Counted from the stretch's first letter, positions 1 to 8,849 are shown. The stretch: 64,000 nt of DNA from Pseudoclavibacter sp. RFBB5 (GCF_002931555.1 NZ_PSTZ01000001.1:248001-312000), one strand, 5' to 3'. Translations and numbers: made by a program. The notes: a model not told the origin generated them from the sequence alone.

Positions 1-1
1 C

Positions 2-844
2 GGCGTGCGTGCCATGGTCGGCTTCACGTACCGCCGAGTGCCGGCGATCCGCCTCGCGCAGCAGCTCGTCGCGGACGGCCGCATCGGTGACATCCGGCAG
101 GTGCGGGCGCAGTACCTGCAGGACTGGCTCGCCGACGAGAACGCGCCGCTGTCGTGGCGCCTCGACAAGGAGAAGGCCGGCTCCGGAGCCCTCGGCGATA
201 TCGGCGCGCACATCGTCGACCTCACCCACTTCATCACGGGACAGCAGCTCAGCGGCGTCTCCGGGCTCGTGGAGACGTTCGTGAAGGAGCGGCCCATCGC
301 CGACGAGTTCGCGGGACTCTCCGGAACCGGCGGCAGCGAGCGGGGGCCGGTCACCGTCGACGACGCCGCGGTCTTCTTCGGACGCCTGCAGAGCGGAGCG
401 ATCGCCGTGTTCGAGGCGACGCGCTTCGCGTACGGACGGAAGAACGCCATCCGCCTCGAGATCAACGGCACCAAGGGCTCGCTCGCCTTCGACTTCGAGG
501 ACATGAACGTGCTCGAGTACTTCGACGCGACCGGCGACCAGACGACCGCCGGCTACACGCGCATCATCGTCACCGAACCCGACCACCATCCCTTCATCAA
601 GGCCTGGTGGCCCGCCGGCCACGGCCTCGGCTACGAGCACGCCTTCACGCACCAGGCTGTCGAGCTCGTCGAGGACATCGCTGCCGACCGGGCCCCAGCG
701 CCTTCATTCGCGGACGGCCTCGCCGTGCAGCGAGTGCTCGCGGCCGTCGAGGAGAGCTCGGCGAACGGCAGCTCGTGGGTCGCGATCCCCGTGTCTGCCA
801 CCTCAGCACCGACACCCGTCGAACCAGAACTCCAGAGGAGCTAG
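2..844 (+). CDS. Gfo/Idh/MocA-family oxidoreductase (5'-truncated)
   Basis: The frame is open from the left edge, so only the C-terminal ~280 residues are present; the Rossmann NAD(P)-binding half of this usually ~380-400 aa family lies outside the window. The visible part starts in the block that follows the nucleotide-binding domain (VGFTYRRVPAI) and contains the family signature AGSGALGDIGAHIVD, whose His lies in the substrate pocket. Family members oxidise or reduce sugars, inositols or their derivatives in the cytoplasm. The next gene starts 3 nt downstream and is a TIM-barrel sugar isomerase, a pairing typical of sugar or cyclitol catabolic operons. Substrate cannot be read from the sequence. 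Confidence 0.85.
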   Translation, partial: GVRAMVGFTYRRVPAIRLAQQLVADGRIGDIRQVRAQYLQDWLADENAPLSWRLDKEKAGSGALGDIGAHIVDLTHFITGQQLSGVSGLVETFVKERPIADEFAGLSGTGGSERGPVTVDDAAVFFGRLQSGAIAVFEATRFAYGRKNAIRLEINGTKGSLAFDFEDMNVLEYFDATGDQTTAGYTRIIVTEPDHHPFIKAWWPAGHGLGYEHAFTHQAVELVEDIAADRAPAPSFADGLAVQRVLAAVEESSANGSSWVAIPVSATSAPTPVEPELQRS

Positions 845-847
845 CGC

Positions 848-1858
848 ATGTCTCGTCCTGTCACGTTGTTCACCGGTCAGTGGGCCGATCTGCCGTTCGA
901 GGAGGTCGCGCGCCTTGCGGGGGAGTGGGGGTATGACGGTCTGGAGATCGCCTGCTGGGGTGACCACCTGGATCCGTGGCGGTGGGATGACGCCGAGTAC
1001 GTCCAGGGGCGTCTCGACATTCTCGAGCGCAACGGTCTGCAGGTGTGGACGATCTCGAACCACCTCAAGGGGCAGGTGGTGTGCGACGACCCGATCGACC
1101 AGCGGCACCGCGACATCGTCTCCGACCGAGTGTGGGGCGACGGCGACCCGGAGGGCGTGCGGCAGCGTGCTGCGGAAGAGCTGAAGAACACGGCCCGCCT
1201 CGCGGCGGCGCTCGGCGTGAAGACCGTCACCGGGTTCACGGGGTCGAGCATCTGGAAGTACGTGGCGATGTTCCCTCCCGCCACTGAGGCGATGGTGGAT
1301 GCCGGATACCAGGACTTCGCGGACCGGTGGAACCCGATCCTGGACGTGTTCGAGGAGGTCGGCGTCAGGTTCGCGCACGAGGTGCATCCGTCCGAGATCG
1401 CGTACGACTACTGGACCACGAAGCGCGCGTTGGAGGCGATCGGGCATCGGGAGTCGTTCGGGTTGAACTGGGATCCCTCGCACATGGTGTGGCAGGACAT
1501 CGACCCGGTGGGGTTCTTGTGGGATTTCCAGGACCGCATCTATCACGTGCACTGCAAGGACACGAAGAAGCGCCTCAGCAATGGCCGGAACGGGCGCTTG
1601 TCGTCGCACCTTCCGTGGGCTGACCCGAGGCGGGGTTGGGACTTCATCTCGACCGGGCACGGGGATGTGCCGTGGGAGGACTGCTTCCGCATGCTGAACG
1701 CGATCGGCTACGAGGGTCCGTTGTCGGTGGAGTGGGAGGACGCGGGCATGGACCGCCTGGTCGGTGCCCCGGAAGCGCTCGGCTTCGTGCGCAAGCTCTC
1801 CACGTACCGCCCGTCGGAGGCCGCGTTCGACTCGGCCTTCTCCACGAAGCAGGACTAG
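848..1858 (+). CDS. Sugar phosphate isomerase/epimerase (TIM barrel)
   Basis: 336-aa protein of the xylose-isomerase-like TIM-barrel family (AP endonuclease 2 / IolE-like fold). Likely metal and substrate ligands are visible in order: [27 protein letters not shown] and the late VEWEDAGMD glutamate. The family interconverts or dehydrates sugars and inositol derivatives in the cytoplasm. A clear GAGGAG Shine-Dalgarno lies 6 nt before the ATG. It is almost certainly co-transcribed with the upstream Gfo/Idh/MocA dehydrogenase (3-nt gap). The exact substrate is unknown; an inositol- or rare-sugar-type pathway is an inference from the pairing. Confidence 0.85.
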   Translation: MSRPVTLFTGQWADLPFEEVARLAGEWGYDGLEIACWGDHLDPWRWDDAEYVQGRLDILERNGLQVWTISNHLKGQVVCDDPIDQRHRDIVSDRVWGDGDPEGVRQRAAEELKNTARLAAALGVKTVTGFTGSSIWKYVAMFPPATEAMVDAGYQDFADRWNPILDVFEEVGVRFAHEVHPSEIAYDYWTTKRALEAIGHRESFGLNWDPSHMVWQDIDPVGFLWDFQDRIYHVHCKDTKKRLSNGRNGRLSSHLPWADPRRGWDFISTGHGDVPWEDCFRMLNAIGYEGPLSVEWEDAGMDRLVGAPEALGFVRKLSTYRPSEAAFDSAFSTKQD

Positions 1859-1872
1859 CGCACGACCGCGCG

Positions 1873-2373
1873 TCAGGCAGGCGCGGACGCGGGTGCGCCC
1901 TCGGCGATGTCGTCGAGGATTCGCGTCAAGCGGTAGGGCACCACCTCGGAGAGCGAGACCGTGGTGCTGGTCCGGGTGACGCCGGGCAGCTCGAGCATCG
2001 CCCGCGTCACCCGGTGCAGGTCGCTGGTGTCCTTCGCCACGACGCGCACGAGCAGATCGGCGTCACCGGTCGTGGAATGCACCTCCACCACCTGCGCCAT
2101 CTCACCGAGCCGCGTGTACGCCTCGTCAGCGGCGTTCTGGCTGAGTGAGAGGGCCACGAACGCGGTCAGGGGAAAACCCAGCGACGTCGCGTCGAGGCGG
2201 CGACTCTCAGGGGCGAGCATCCCCTCTCGCTCGAGGCGCGCAAGCCTAGCGTGCACCGTGTTTCGTGCGACGCCCAGCTCGCGGGCGAGGGCCAGCACGG
2301 AGGCTCCCGGCTGGTGGTCGAGCGCGCGGATGATCCGCGCATCCAAGGCGTCGAAGCCGCGCTGGCTGGTCAT
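1873..2373 (-). CDS. Lrp/AsnC-family transcriptional regulator
   Basis: 166 aa with the two-part Lrp architecture. The N-terminal winged helix-turn-helix (residues ~8-60) includes GASVLALARELGVARNTVHA, and the C-terminal RAM effector domain (~75-155) includes VHSTTGDADLLVRV. The family binds amino acids or related small molecules and usually controls a neighbouring transport or amino-acid gene. It converges on the sugar isomerase gene (14-nt gap) and is divergent from the YitT-like membrane gene at 2465, its most obvious target. A strong GAGGGAGAG Shine-Dalgarno precedes the ATG at 2373. The C-terminus ends in a short Ala/Pro-rich tail. Confidence 0.88.
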   Translation of the reverse strand: MTSQRGFDALDARIIRALDHQPGASVLALARELGVARNTVHARLARLEREGMLAPESRRLDATSLGFPLTAFVALSLSQNAADEAYTRLGEMAQVVEVHSTTGDADLLVRVVAKDTSDLHRVTRAMLELPGVTRTSTTVSLSEVVPYRLTRILDDIAEGAPASAPA

Positions 2374-2464
2374 ATCTCTCCCTCGTGAACGGTCTCCTGG
2401 GCAGAATGCTCAACCTCGGCATCTTGTCTTGCGCAGACTACCTTCGGGGGGTGAAGCTTCGCGC

Positions 2465-3097
2465 ATGACCGAAGCAGCTGTCCGTGCGCCTGAACTCGTC
2501 GAGCCCCCGCGGCACCGAGCCATCGACGACATCGCCGGCCTCGCGGTCGGTGCCCTCGTCATCTCCTTCGGGTTGTTCCTGCTCAAAGCCGGTGGGCTCG
2601 TCACGGGAGGTACTGCAGGCCTCTCGCTGCTCCTTGGCTACGTGCTGCCCATCCCCTTCGGCGTCATCTTCGTCGTCGTCAACCTGCCGTTCTTCGCGCT
2701 CGCCGCGAGGGGAAAGGGGTGGCGGTTCGTCGCGCGGAGTCTCGTCTCCATCATGCTCGTCTCACTGCTCACCTCACTGCACGCCTCCGCGGTCGGGCCG
2801 CTGGAGCTGCAGCCCGTATATGCGGCGGTCCTCGGCAACGTGCTCTGCGGGGTCGGTTTGCTGATCCTCTTCCGGCACAACTCGAGCCTCGGCGGCTTCA
2901 CGGTGGTCGCGCTCGTCGTGCAGGAACGGTTCGGCTTCCGCGCTGGGTACGTGCTGCTCGCCCTCGACCTGTGTGTCGTGCTCGCATCGTTCACGGTTCT
3001 CGCGCCCGTCCTGGTGCTGGTCTCTGCGCTGGGCGCCGCAGTCCTGAGCAGCATCATCATGCTGAACCACCGCCCGGGGCGCTATCGAGCGTCCTGA
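2465..3097 (+). CDS. YitT-family integral membrane protein
   Basis: 210-aa hydrophobic protein with about five to six predicted membrane segments; the GGLVTGGTAGLSLLLGYVL and NSSLGGFTVVAL blocks match the YitT (DUF161) family, whose transport role is not established. The ATG at 2465 is chosen because the membrane family homology starts just after it and an upstream frame extension reads through the Lrp promoter and gene. It lacks the C-terminal DUF2179 domain of the longer Bacillus-type proteins. It is divergent from the Lrp regulator, with a TACCTT -10-like box upstream of the start, and is followed by a perfect 15-bp hairpin. Confidence 0.75.
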   Translation: MTEAAVRAPELVEPPRHRAIDDIAGLAVGALVISFGLFLLKAGGLVTGGTAGLSLLLGYVLPIPFGVIFVVVNLPFFALAARGKGWRFVARSLVSIMLVSLLTSLHASAVGPLELQPVYAAVLGNVLCGVGLLILFRHNSSLGGFTVVALVVQERFGFRAGYVLLALDLCVVLASFTVLAPVLVLVSALGAAVLSSIIMLNHRPGRYRAS

Positions 3098-3142
3098 CAT
3101 TCGACGTCGGTTGATGACGGTCCCGGCATCTCTGCAATGCAG

Positions 3143-3175
3143 AAGGGCGGCGAACCCGATGGGTTCGCCGCCCTT
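3143..3175 (+). terminator. Hairpin terminator after the YitT gene
   Basis: Perfect 15-bp inverted repeat (3143-3157 with 3161-3175) with a 3-nt loop, 45 nt after the YitT stop. There is no U-tract, which is common for actinobacterial terminators. It also separates the YitT transcript from the structured RNA candidate that follows. Confidence 0.65.
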
Positions 3176-3226
3176 GGACTCCCACAAGGCAGAAACGCAT
3201 GCGCGCGATTGCCTGGTGAAAGTAGT

Positions 3227-3436
3227 GATGGGCACCAACCTCCCCCGAAGTTGGTGCCCATCGTCCCCTGCCGCGGTCGCCGTGGCGAGTGATGCAGTTG
3301 GGCGTCGTCCCCCGATGACGCCCACCCCGATGTCGATTGGGGCCCGCAATTCCTCAAACCGGGCGTTACACGCCGGCGCGGGGAGTATTTGGTTGCTCTC
3401 TGTTCCGTTATTGATCTCGAGCCGAGACTCGAGATC
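3227..3436 (+). ncRNA. Candidate C-loop structured RNA (6C-like)
   Basis: Gene-free stretch with four ordered hairpins. H1 is a perfect 12-bp stem (3227-3238/3251-3262) with loop CCTCCCCCGAAG. H2 is an 8-bp stem (3299-3306/3317-3324) with loop GTCCCCCGAT. H3 (3325-3342) pairs CCCC with GGGG. H4 is a perfect 9-bp stem (3413-3421/3428-3436). Two adjacent stems with cytosine-run loops are the hallmark of the actinobacterial 6C RNA, whose C-loops are thought to pair with G-rich ribosome-binding sites. Each loop here has five consecutive C rather than six, so the match is close but not exact. Nothing else recognisable lies in 3437-3717. Confidence 0.45.
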
Positions 3437-3717
3437 GGGGGGAGGTGATGTCGGTACTTCCAAACCATGCTTCGCTTTCGCGGAGCGGCTCGGATTGAGC
3501 TTGTCTCGCTCATCACTGGAAGGAAACTAACACGACATGTGGCCGCAAATGCACTCCTTGGGGGTCCGAATAGGCGCATTTAGTCCATGGATATCGTCCG
3601 CGTGCCGTCTGGTCGGTCGGGGTCGCGGAATCCGTCTCTGACCAGGGGAGTTCCGGAAAAGGCAGCTGGACCGATCCACGTAGTGGGCGCGGCGGCTGCG
3701 TCGTGTTCTATGGACCT

Positions 3718-4323
3718 ATGCAGCTTGATCCCGAGAAGTCGCTCCGCGGTCGCCACGTCGTGCTCCACCCTGCTGACAGTGCGGGGTGGGCGGAGGTCGG
3801 CGATGTCCTGTGCGTGCCAGAGGTGTTCGCGTCCGGATGGGGTGGGGGGCCAGCTGGGCTTCCGGCTCGCGCGGACTGGGCCGAGTGGGTGGCGGACTAC
3901 ACGCCCGGGCCGCAGCTCGGCTGCACCTACATCATCCGAGCTGAGGGTGGGCCCCTCCATGGCCGTGCAGTCGGGACCACCTCGATCGGGCGTGTCGACC
4001 TCGCCAGTCAAGCGGCGGAGATCGGATGGACCGCGTACGATCCGGCCGTCTGGGGCAGCGTCGTGAATCCCGCGACCAAGCTCGTCCTGCTCGACCACCT
4101 CTTCGAGGTCGGATTCGGGCGCGTGGCGTTCAGCGCGGACAACCGCAACGAACGCTCGCAGGCGGCCCTCGCGAAGCTCGGCGCGACTCGGGAAGGCGTG
4201 CTGCGTCGGCACCGCCCTCGTGCAGATGGGAGTTGGCGAGACACGGTTCGCTTCTCGATCATCGAGTCGGAGTGGCCAGACGTCCGCCAGGGCCTTCTGG
4301 CGCGCGTCGAGCGCGGGGACTGA
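3718..4323 (+). CDS. GNAT-family N-acetyltransferase
   Basis: 201 aa from the ATG at 3718; a GTG at 3703 would add five residues. The protein has the GNAT layout of ribosomal-protein or aminoglycoside-type acetyltransferases: substrate strands at ~60-110 (GRAVGTTSIGRVD, EIGWTAYDP), an acetyl-CoA region around residues 125-140, and the terminal block NRNERSQAALAKLGATREGV. It would acetylate an amine with acetyl-CoA in the cytoplasm. No Shine-Dalgarno is visible; a TTCTAT hexamer 6 nt before the ATG could serve a leaderless transcript. Substrate unknown. It stands alone, 34 nt upstream of ohr on the same strand. Confidence 0.8.
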   Translation: MQLDPEKSLRGRHVVLHPADSAGWAEVGDVLCVPEVFASGWGGGPAGLPARADWAEWVADYTPGPQLGCTYIIRAEGGPLHGRAVGTTSIGRVDLASQAAEIGWTAYDPAVWGSVVNPATKLVLLDHLFEVGFGRVAFSADNRNERSQAALAKLGATREGVLRRHRPRADGSWRDTVRFSIIESEWPDVRQGLLARVERGD

Positions 4324-4357
4324 GCGTTTCCTTCACGAGTCGTGGTTCCATGGACTC

Positions 4358-4783
4358 ATGACGACTCCTGTGTACACCGCAATTGCCCACGCTTCCGGTG
4401 GTGGCCGCGACGGCCACGTGCGTTCGGAAGACGACCGCATCGACCTCGACACGCGTCCCCCCAAGGAGATGGGCGGCAGCGGCGAGGGCACCAATCCAGA
4501 GCAGCTCTTCGCGGCCGGCTACTCGGCCTGCTTCCTCGGCGCGTTCCACGCCGCGGGCAAGCAGCTCGAGAAGGATACGAAGGATGCGGCGGTCTCGACC
4601 TCCGTGGGGATCGGCAAGCGCGAGCCCACGGGCTTCGAGCTCTCGGTCGTCCACGACGTGTACGCGCCGAACCTCTCCGCCGAGGAGACCGCCGAGGTCG
4701 CTCGCGTCGCGCACGAGGACATCTGCCCGTACTCGCACGCCACCCGCGGCAACGTCGACGTGCAGATCAACGTCGTCAGCTGA
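4358..4783 (+). CDS. ohr: Organic hydroperoxide resistance protein (Ohr/OsmC)
   Basis: 141 aa, the normal Ohr length. It reduces organic and lipid hydroperoxides with two catalytic cysteines, both present: the peroxidatic Cys in [12 protein letters not shown] (around residue 60) and the resolving Cys in [14 protein letters not shown] (around residue 127). The [10 protein letters not shown] motif is diagnostic of Ohr/OsmC. The ATG at 4358 starts the conserved N-terminus ([17 protein letters not shown]). The stop overlaps the start of deoC by one base, so the two are co-translated. No MarR-type OhrR gene lies nearby, so its usual peroxide-sensing control would have to act from elsewhere. Confidence 0.93.
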   Translation: MTTPVYTAIAHASGGGRDGHVRSEDDRIDLDTRPPKEMGGSGEGTNPEQLFAAGYSACFLGAFHAAGKQLEKDTKDAAVSTSVGIGKREPTGFELSVVHDVYAPNLSAEETAEVARVAHEDICPYSHATRGNVDVQINVVS

Positions 4784-5475
4784 TGACCGAGCTCAACGGA
4801 CAGACGAACCCTGCCGACCAGGTCACGAGGGCCGAGCTGGCCAGCATCGTGGACCATACGCTCCTGAAGACGGACGCGACGCCAGACCAGGTCGTCGCTC
4901 TCCTCGACGAGGCCAAGGCGCTCAACGCGTTCTCGATCTGCGTCTCACCCAACATGCTGCCCGTGCAGGGTGAAGCCGGAGACGTGAAGATCGCGACCGT
5001 CATCGGTTTCCCATCCGGGAAGCACCACTCGGCGATCAAGGCTGCAGAAGCCGCGAGAGCTGTCGCGGACGGGGCTGACGAGCTCGACATGGTGATCGAC
5101 ATCGGCATGCTCAAGGCGGGCCGCGCCGACCTCGTTCAGGCCGACGTCGCTGCAGTGCGCGTGGCGGCGCCGCACGCCCTGCTCAAGGTCATCATCGAGT
5201 CCGCGGCCCTCACGGACGACGAGATCGTCGCGGCGTGCGAAGCCTCCGAGGCTGCCGGTGCCGACTACGTGAAGACGTCGACGGGGTTCTCGGCGGCCGG
5301 AGGAGCATCGACCCACGCCGTCGCGCTCATGAGGAAGACGGTCGGCGAGCGGCTCGGCGTGAAGGCGTCTGGCGGAATCCGCTCGACGGCTGACGCGCTT
5401 GCCATGGTCGAGGCGGGTGCGTCGCGGCTCGGGCTGTCCGGTACGGCAGCCGTTCTCGACGGCCTGCCCGCCTAG
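4783..5475 (+). CDS. deoC: Deoxyribose-phosphate aldolase
   Basis: 230 aa class I aldolase that cleaves 2-deoxyribose 5-phosphate to glyceraldehyde 3-phosphate and acetaldehyde in deoxynucleoside salvage. [10 protein letters not shown] is the family N-terminal signature, KVIIESAAL carries the conserved lysine region, and DYVKTSTGF contains the Schiff-base lysine; VKASGGIR is the phosphate-binding strand. The ATG overlaps the ohr stop by one base (TGATG), so translation is probably coupled. A 14-bp hairpin follows 18 nt after the stop. Confidence 0.95.
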   Translation: MTELNGQTNPADQVTRAELASIVDHTLLKTDATPDQVVALLDEAKALNAFSICVSPNMLPVQGEAGDVKIATVIGFPSGKHHSAIKAAEAARAVADGADELDMVIDIGMLKAGRADLVQADVAAVRVAAPHALLKVIIESAALTDDEIVAACEASEAAGADYVKTSTGFSAAGGASTHAVALMRKTVGERLGVKASGGIRSTADALAMVEAGASRLGLSGTAAVLDGLPA

Positions 5476-5493
5476 GCACTCGCTTGCGCGCGA

Positions 5494-5525
5494 AACGCGC
5501 GTCGCCCCTTCGGGCGACGCGCGTT
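5494..5525. terminator. Bidirectional hairpin terminator
   Basis: Perfect 14-bp inverted repeat (5494-5507/5512-5525) closed by a stable CUUC loop. It sits between deoC on the plus strand and the convergent lipoprotein gene ending at 5569, so it can serve both. Confidence 0.75.
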
Positions 5526-5568
5526 CCGCATGTGTGGCGCTCATTCTGCGACGTGCAGGCGCGGACGC

Positions 5569-5946
5569 CTACTCGGAGGTCCCTGCGTTCCGGAGCATGT
5601 ACTCGACGTACTCCTTATCCTCTGAGGGAATATCTTGCTTCCAGCGAATGATGAAGATGTCGCGAATCTGCACGTCATCCTCAATTCGGGCTGCGTCCGC
5701 GTCCTCTTTCGAAGAGAACTTGAAGGCATCCGCCTGGTCTGAGCTGAATGCCTCCACACACGCGCCTGCACCTTCACAGGCCTGCGCTGTCACGTCCTCC
5801 TGTGACGTCAGGATCGTCGCGGCTTCTGTATCCCAAACCCCCGCGAGCGTCACGTCGTCCCGCAGGTAATCGCAAGCAGTCAGGAGAACTCCGGGCACGA
5901 CCAGCAGAACTGCACACGACATCCACTTCAACGCCTGGTGCTTCAC
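5569..5946 (-). CDS. Small predicted lipoprotein, coupled to secreted DUF2599-type protein
   Basis: 125 aa from a GTG at 5946 that overlaps the stop of the upstream gene by one base (TAGTG), which argues for coupled translation and against a longer start. A short basic N-terminus and hydrophobic stretch lead to the lipobox LLTAC at about residue 23-27, so the mature protein should be lipid-anchored on the outer face of the membrane. The rest is acidic, with a Cys pair in the EGAGACVEAF region, and matches no family I recognise. It probably acts with its secreted partner. Confidence 0.6.
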   Translation of the reverse strand: MKHQALKWMSCAVLLVVPGVLLTACDYLRDDVTLAGVWDTEAATILTSQEDVTAQACEGAGACVEAFSSDQADAFKFSSKEDADAARIEDDVQIRDIFIIRWKQDIPSEDKEYVEYMLRNAGTSE

Positions 5947-7001
5947 TAGGGATTTCCGTTGGAGTAGTTCCAGTTGCACTTGTGTCGGAAGACCTCGTGC
6001 CAGTTCTCCTTGGGGAGCGATGGGCGATACGGCTCCAGGTCCCAGGTCGGGTTCGTCAGCACATCGATGCCGTAGACCGCGTGGCAGTAATACTGCTGCC
6101 GGGTCGAATGGTTGATGTTGTATCGACCAGGCGACCTGTTCGCGAACTCATTCCATCCATCGGCCATGATGATCGACAAGCCGATGTTGGGGGCCTGGGG
6201 CGTGTTCACCGCACCCATGCGGATCGCGCGATTCCAGCCGGATGGTTTCAGGACGTGCACGCCATTGATCCATCTGACGTAGTCGAACAGGTTGGTGCCC
6301 CAGAACGGGTCGGCGACGACTGGGTACTGGAAGTCGCCGGCCAGATGCTCCACGACCTGGACGACCTGGGTTCCTGTCACCTCGTAATGCGTTGGAACCT
6401 CGACGCCGTTCGCGTCCTTGGCCCAGGCCGGCGCCACTCCGCCGAGCAGCGAGCCGTCGGCCGCACGCAAGAAGAGCGCACCGTCGTCGGACTCCTGAAT
6501 GTAGGAGAGACCTTCTGCGTCGAATTCGTAGGGAATCTCCTGGGTCGTGGTCCCTTCCGCGATGGTCGAGACCACCTGCACCGAGCCGTCTTCCTTGACC
6601 ACCGCGGTGGAGCTGATGCCACTCGCGTGATCCGCGAAGAGCGTCCCTTCGTTCGTGATGTCGGCTGGCGTCTCTGCCCCCGTCGCCTGCACGAGGGACA
6701 TCGTGACGGCGCTGCCGTCGGCTGGATCCACCTCGATGGAGCTCGAGCTGGCTTCCAAGGAGACGGTCATTCGCTCCGTCTGGTCGCCTCCGGGGTCGAT
6801 CTCCGCGGTCGCTTCGGAGTCGCTGGCGACGATGTCCTCATGGAGGTTGTCGAAGACCTCCGGCGTGACCTCCTCGATGGCCTCCTGCGACTCCGATTCG
6901 CTCGGTGTCTCCCCTGCCTGGTCTGCCTGTGCGGGCGCGGCGCTCATGATGGCGATGCCCATGAGCCCGGCCAGCGCGGCGGCTGCAACTTTTCGTTTCA
7001 T
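5946..7001 (-). CDS. Secreted protein with DUF2599-like C-terminal domain
   Basis: 351 aa. Residues 1-26 form a Sec signal peptide (MKRKVAAAALAGLMGIAI...) with a cleavage site after AQA. The middle is an acidic, Ser/Thr-rich repeat-like region of beta-type sequence (~30-200). After YPVVADPFW (~230) comes a Trp-rich C-terminal domain whose spaced W, NINHSTRQQYYCHA and TWDLEPYRPSL blocks resemble DUF2599, a secreted actinobacterial domain of unknown function. A single Cys pair (~318/~344) could form a disulfide. It is followed without a gap by the small lipoprotein gene. The domain assignment is from memory and needs a profile search. Confidence 0.65.
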   Translation of the reverse strand: MKRKVAAAALAGLMGIAIMSAAPAQADQAGETPSESESQEAIEEVTPEVFDNLHEDIVASDSEATAEIDPGGDQTERMTVSLEASSSSIEVDPADGSAVTMSLVQATGAETPADITNEGTLFADHASGISSTAVVKEDGSVQVVSTIAEGTTTQEIPYEFDAEGLSYIQESDDGALFLRAADGSLLGGVAPAWAKDANGVEVPTHYEVTGTQVVQVVEHLAGDFQYPVVADPFWGTNLFDYVRWINGVHVLKPSGWNRAIRMGAVNTPQAPNIGLSIIMADGWNEFANRSPGRYNINHSTRQQYYCHAVYGIDVLTNPTWDLEPYRPSLPKENWHEVFRHKCNWNYSNGNP

Positions 7002-7155
7002 GTTCCCCCCGGTTCGAAAGTGCTACTTATGAGTAGCGCGATCGACCCTACAGGGAATGAGGAAGAATTTGGCCCGGTCCATGACTACGCACGAGAATGC
7101 CGACGTGTCCCGGACCCGTGCGCCGTCGAGCTCTCGTGCGGGCGCTTCAGGCGCT

Positions 7156-7791
7156 TCAGGCGCGGGTCAGATGTTGGTGCACCGCCGCGTGGATGCCCTC
7201 GATGTCGCCCCGCCTCGTGAGCTCGACGAGGGCTTCGTGGTGAGTGCTGAAGTCGCCGCGGGATGGATGCGCGCCGACGCCGTGCGACGAGCAGATCAGC
7301 GACTCGGTGGCGATCGTCGCGTACGCGCGGGAGAGTCGTGAGTTGCCGGCGCTGTCCACGAAGCGGCTGTGGAACTCGTAGTCGAGGCGCAGCGAACGCG
7401 CCTCCTGGTCCGCTCGGATGGCGGCGCTGAGTTCGGCGGCAATCGAGGACAGTGCGGCTGCGATGCGTGCGCGCTCGCCCGCTGGCTTGGCGGCGATCAC
7501 GGCTGCCGCGGCGCATTCGAGCACCTCGCGGGCCGCGAAGATCTCCGCTGCGTCATCGTCGGTCAGCTCGCGGACGAACACCCCGCGGTTGCGTCTGCTC
7601 TCGAGGAGGCCCTCCTGCACGAGTCGCTGCAGGGCTTCGCGGACCGGTCCCCTGGACACCTGGAAGTCGCCGGCGAGGCGCGCCTCGTTCATCTGAGCGC
7701 CGGGCGCGTAGCTGCCATCGACGACGCGTTCGCGGAGATGCTCGGCGATGATCGCCGAGGTCGGCTGACTCTGCAGGCCTGTGGATGTCAT
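7156..7791 (-). CDS. GntR-family regulator, FCD-domain (FadR subfamily)
   Basis: 211 aa. The N-terminal winged helix (residues ~8-70) shows the GntR signature RLAGDFQVSRGPVREALQRL. The C-terminal helical FCD domain (~80-205) has the metal/ligand-binding pattern DYEFHSRFVDSAGN and a late HHEALVELTRRGD. FCD regulators usually sense organic acids or amino acids. Its ATG overlaps the stop of the cation-efflux gene by 4 nt (ATGA), so the two are one transcription unit. A 16-bp palindrome in the upstream divergent promoter region (8872-8887) has the TTGTNNACAA form that FCD regulators favour and is its likely operator. Confidence 0.85.
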   Translation of the reverse strand: MTSTGLQSQPTSAIIAEHLRERVVDGSYAPGAQMNEARLAGDFQVSRGPVREALQRLVQEGLLESRRNRGVFVRELTDDDAAEIFAAREVLECAAAAVIAAKPAGERARIAAALSSIAAELSAAIRADQEARSLRLDYEFHSRFVDSAGNSRLSRAYATIATESLICSSHGVGAHPSRGDFSTHHEALVELTRRGDIEGIHAAVHQHLTRA

Positions 7792-8849
7792 GAGTGCAGC
7801 TGCCCCGAGTGCGCCTCGTGTCCGACGTGGGCGGCCGGTTCCACCTGGAACGTGCTGTGGCTCGTCTCGAAGTGCTCTTTCAAGCACGCGTCGAGTTCGC
7901 AGAGCACGGCGTCGAGTCCACGCTCGTCGAGGGCCTCTGGCGCGACGACGACGTGGGCCGAGAACATGGGGACCCCGGAGGTGATGGTCCACGCGTGGAC
8001 GTCGTGCACATCCACGACCCCCGGAACGGAGCGGAGGTGCTCGCGGGTGGCATCGAGGTCGACGTTCTTCGGCGTCGCCTCCATGAGCACGTCGACGACT
8101 TCGCGGAGGAGGCTGATCGCCCTGGGGAAGATGAGGATGGCGATGAGGATGGATGCGATCTGGTCGGCGACCATCCACCCCGTCACCCAGATGACGATGG
8201 CGGCGATGATGACGGCGACGGACCCCAGCAGGTCGCCGAGCACCTCGAGGTACGCGCCGCGCACGTTGAGGCTCTCCTTCTGTCCAGAGCGAAGCACCAG
8301 CAGGGACACGAGGTTCGCGAGGGCGCCGATGACGGCGGCGGCCAGCATGATGCCCGACTCGATCTCGACCTCCTGTCCGAATCGTCGGATCGCCTCGATG
8401 AAGATCGTCACGGCGATGACGCCGAGGATGAGGCCGTTGGTGAGGGCGGCGAGCACCTCGGCGCGCTGGAAGCCGAAGGTCCGGCGTGAGGATGCGGGCA
8501 GTGTCGCGACGTAGCTCGCGAGCAGCGCGACGGTGACGCCGGCCGCATCGGTCAGCATGTGTCCGGCGTCGGCGAGCAGGGAGAGCGAGTTCGAGGCAAA
8601 GGCGCCGACCACCTGCACGAGGAACACGCTTGCGGTGATCGCGAGCACGATGACGAGCTTCTTGCGGTGCTTGCCCGTCGCTGTGGTGTGGTCGCCAAGG
8701 CCGTGGCTGTGACCGTGCCCGTCGTCGCCCTCGGGTGCGCGGTCGACGCACGGATGCGCGGGGCTGAACGCCTCGCCGCCCGCGTGGTCGTGCTCGGACG
8801 GGTGGTCGCCGTGGTGGCTGGCGTCGTCTGGCTCGTGGGGGAGGGGCAT
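7788..8849 (-). CDS. Cation diffusion facilitator (CDF) metal efflux transporter
   Basis: 353 aa. Residues 1-62 are His/Asp-rich (HEPDDASHHGDHPSEHDH, then GDDGHGHSHGLGDH), a metal-chelating leader typical of Zn/Co exporters. About six membrane helices follow; LLADAGHMLTDAAG (TM2) and EVLGDLLGSVAV (TM5) carry the paired Asp/His metal site. The C-terminal cytoplasmic domain (VPGVVDVHDVHAWTI) is the CDF dimerisation ferredoxin-like fold. It exports divalent metal by proton antiport. The start follows a TACCCT -10 box by 6 nt, implying a leaderless message. It is co-transcribed with a GntR regulator, an unusual partner for a metal exporter. Confidence 0.92.
   Translation of the reverse strand: MPLPHEPDDASHHGDHPSEHDHAGGEAFSPAHPCVDRAPEGDDGHGHSHGLGDHTTATGKHRKKLVIVLAITASVFLVQVVGAFASNSLSLLADAGHMLTDAAGVTVALLASYVATLPASSRRTFGFQRAEVLAALTNGLILGVIAVTIFIEAIRRFGQEVEIESGIMLAAAVIGALANLVSLLVLRSGQKESLNVRGAYLEVLGDLLGSVAVIIAAIVIWVTGWMVADQIASILIAILIFPRAISLLREVVDVLMEATPKNVDLDATREHLRSVPGVVDVHDVHAWTITSGVPMFSAHVVVAPEALDERGLDAVLCELDACLKEHFETSHSTFQVEPAAHVGHEAHSGQLHS

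Noticed and set aside
3111-3579. Short ORFs across 3111-3579
   Set aside because: They cover the hairpin-rich region on both strands with no ribosome-binding site or conserved pattern; structured RNA explains the region better.
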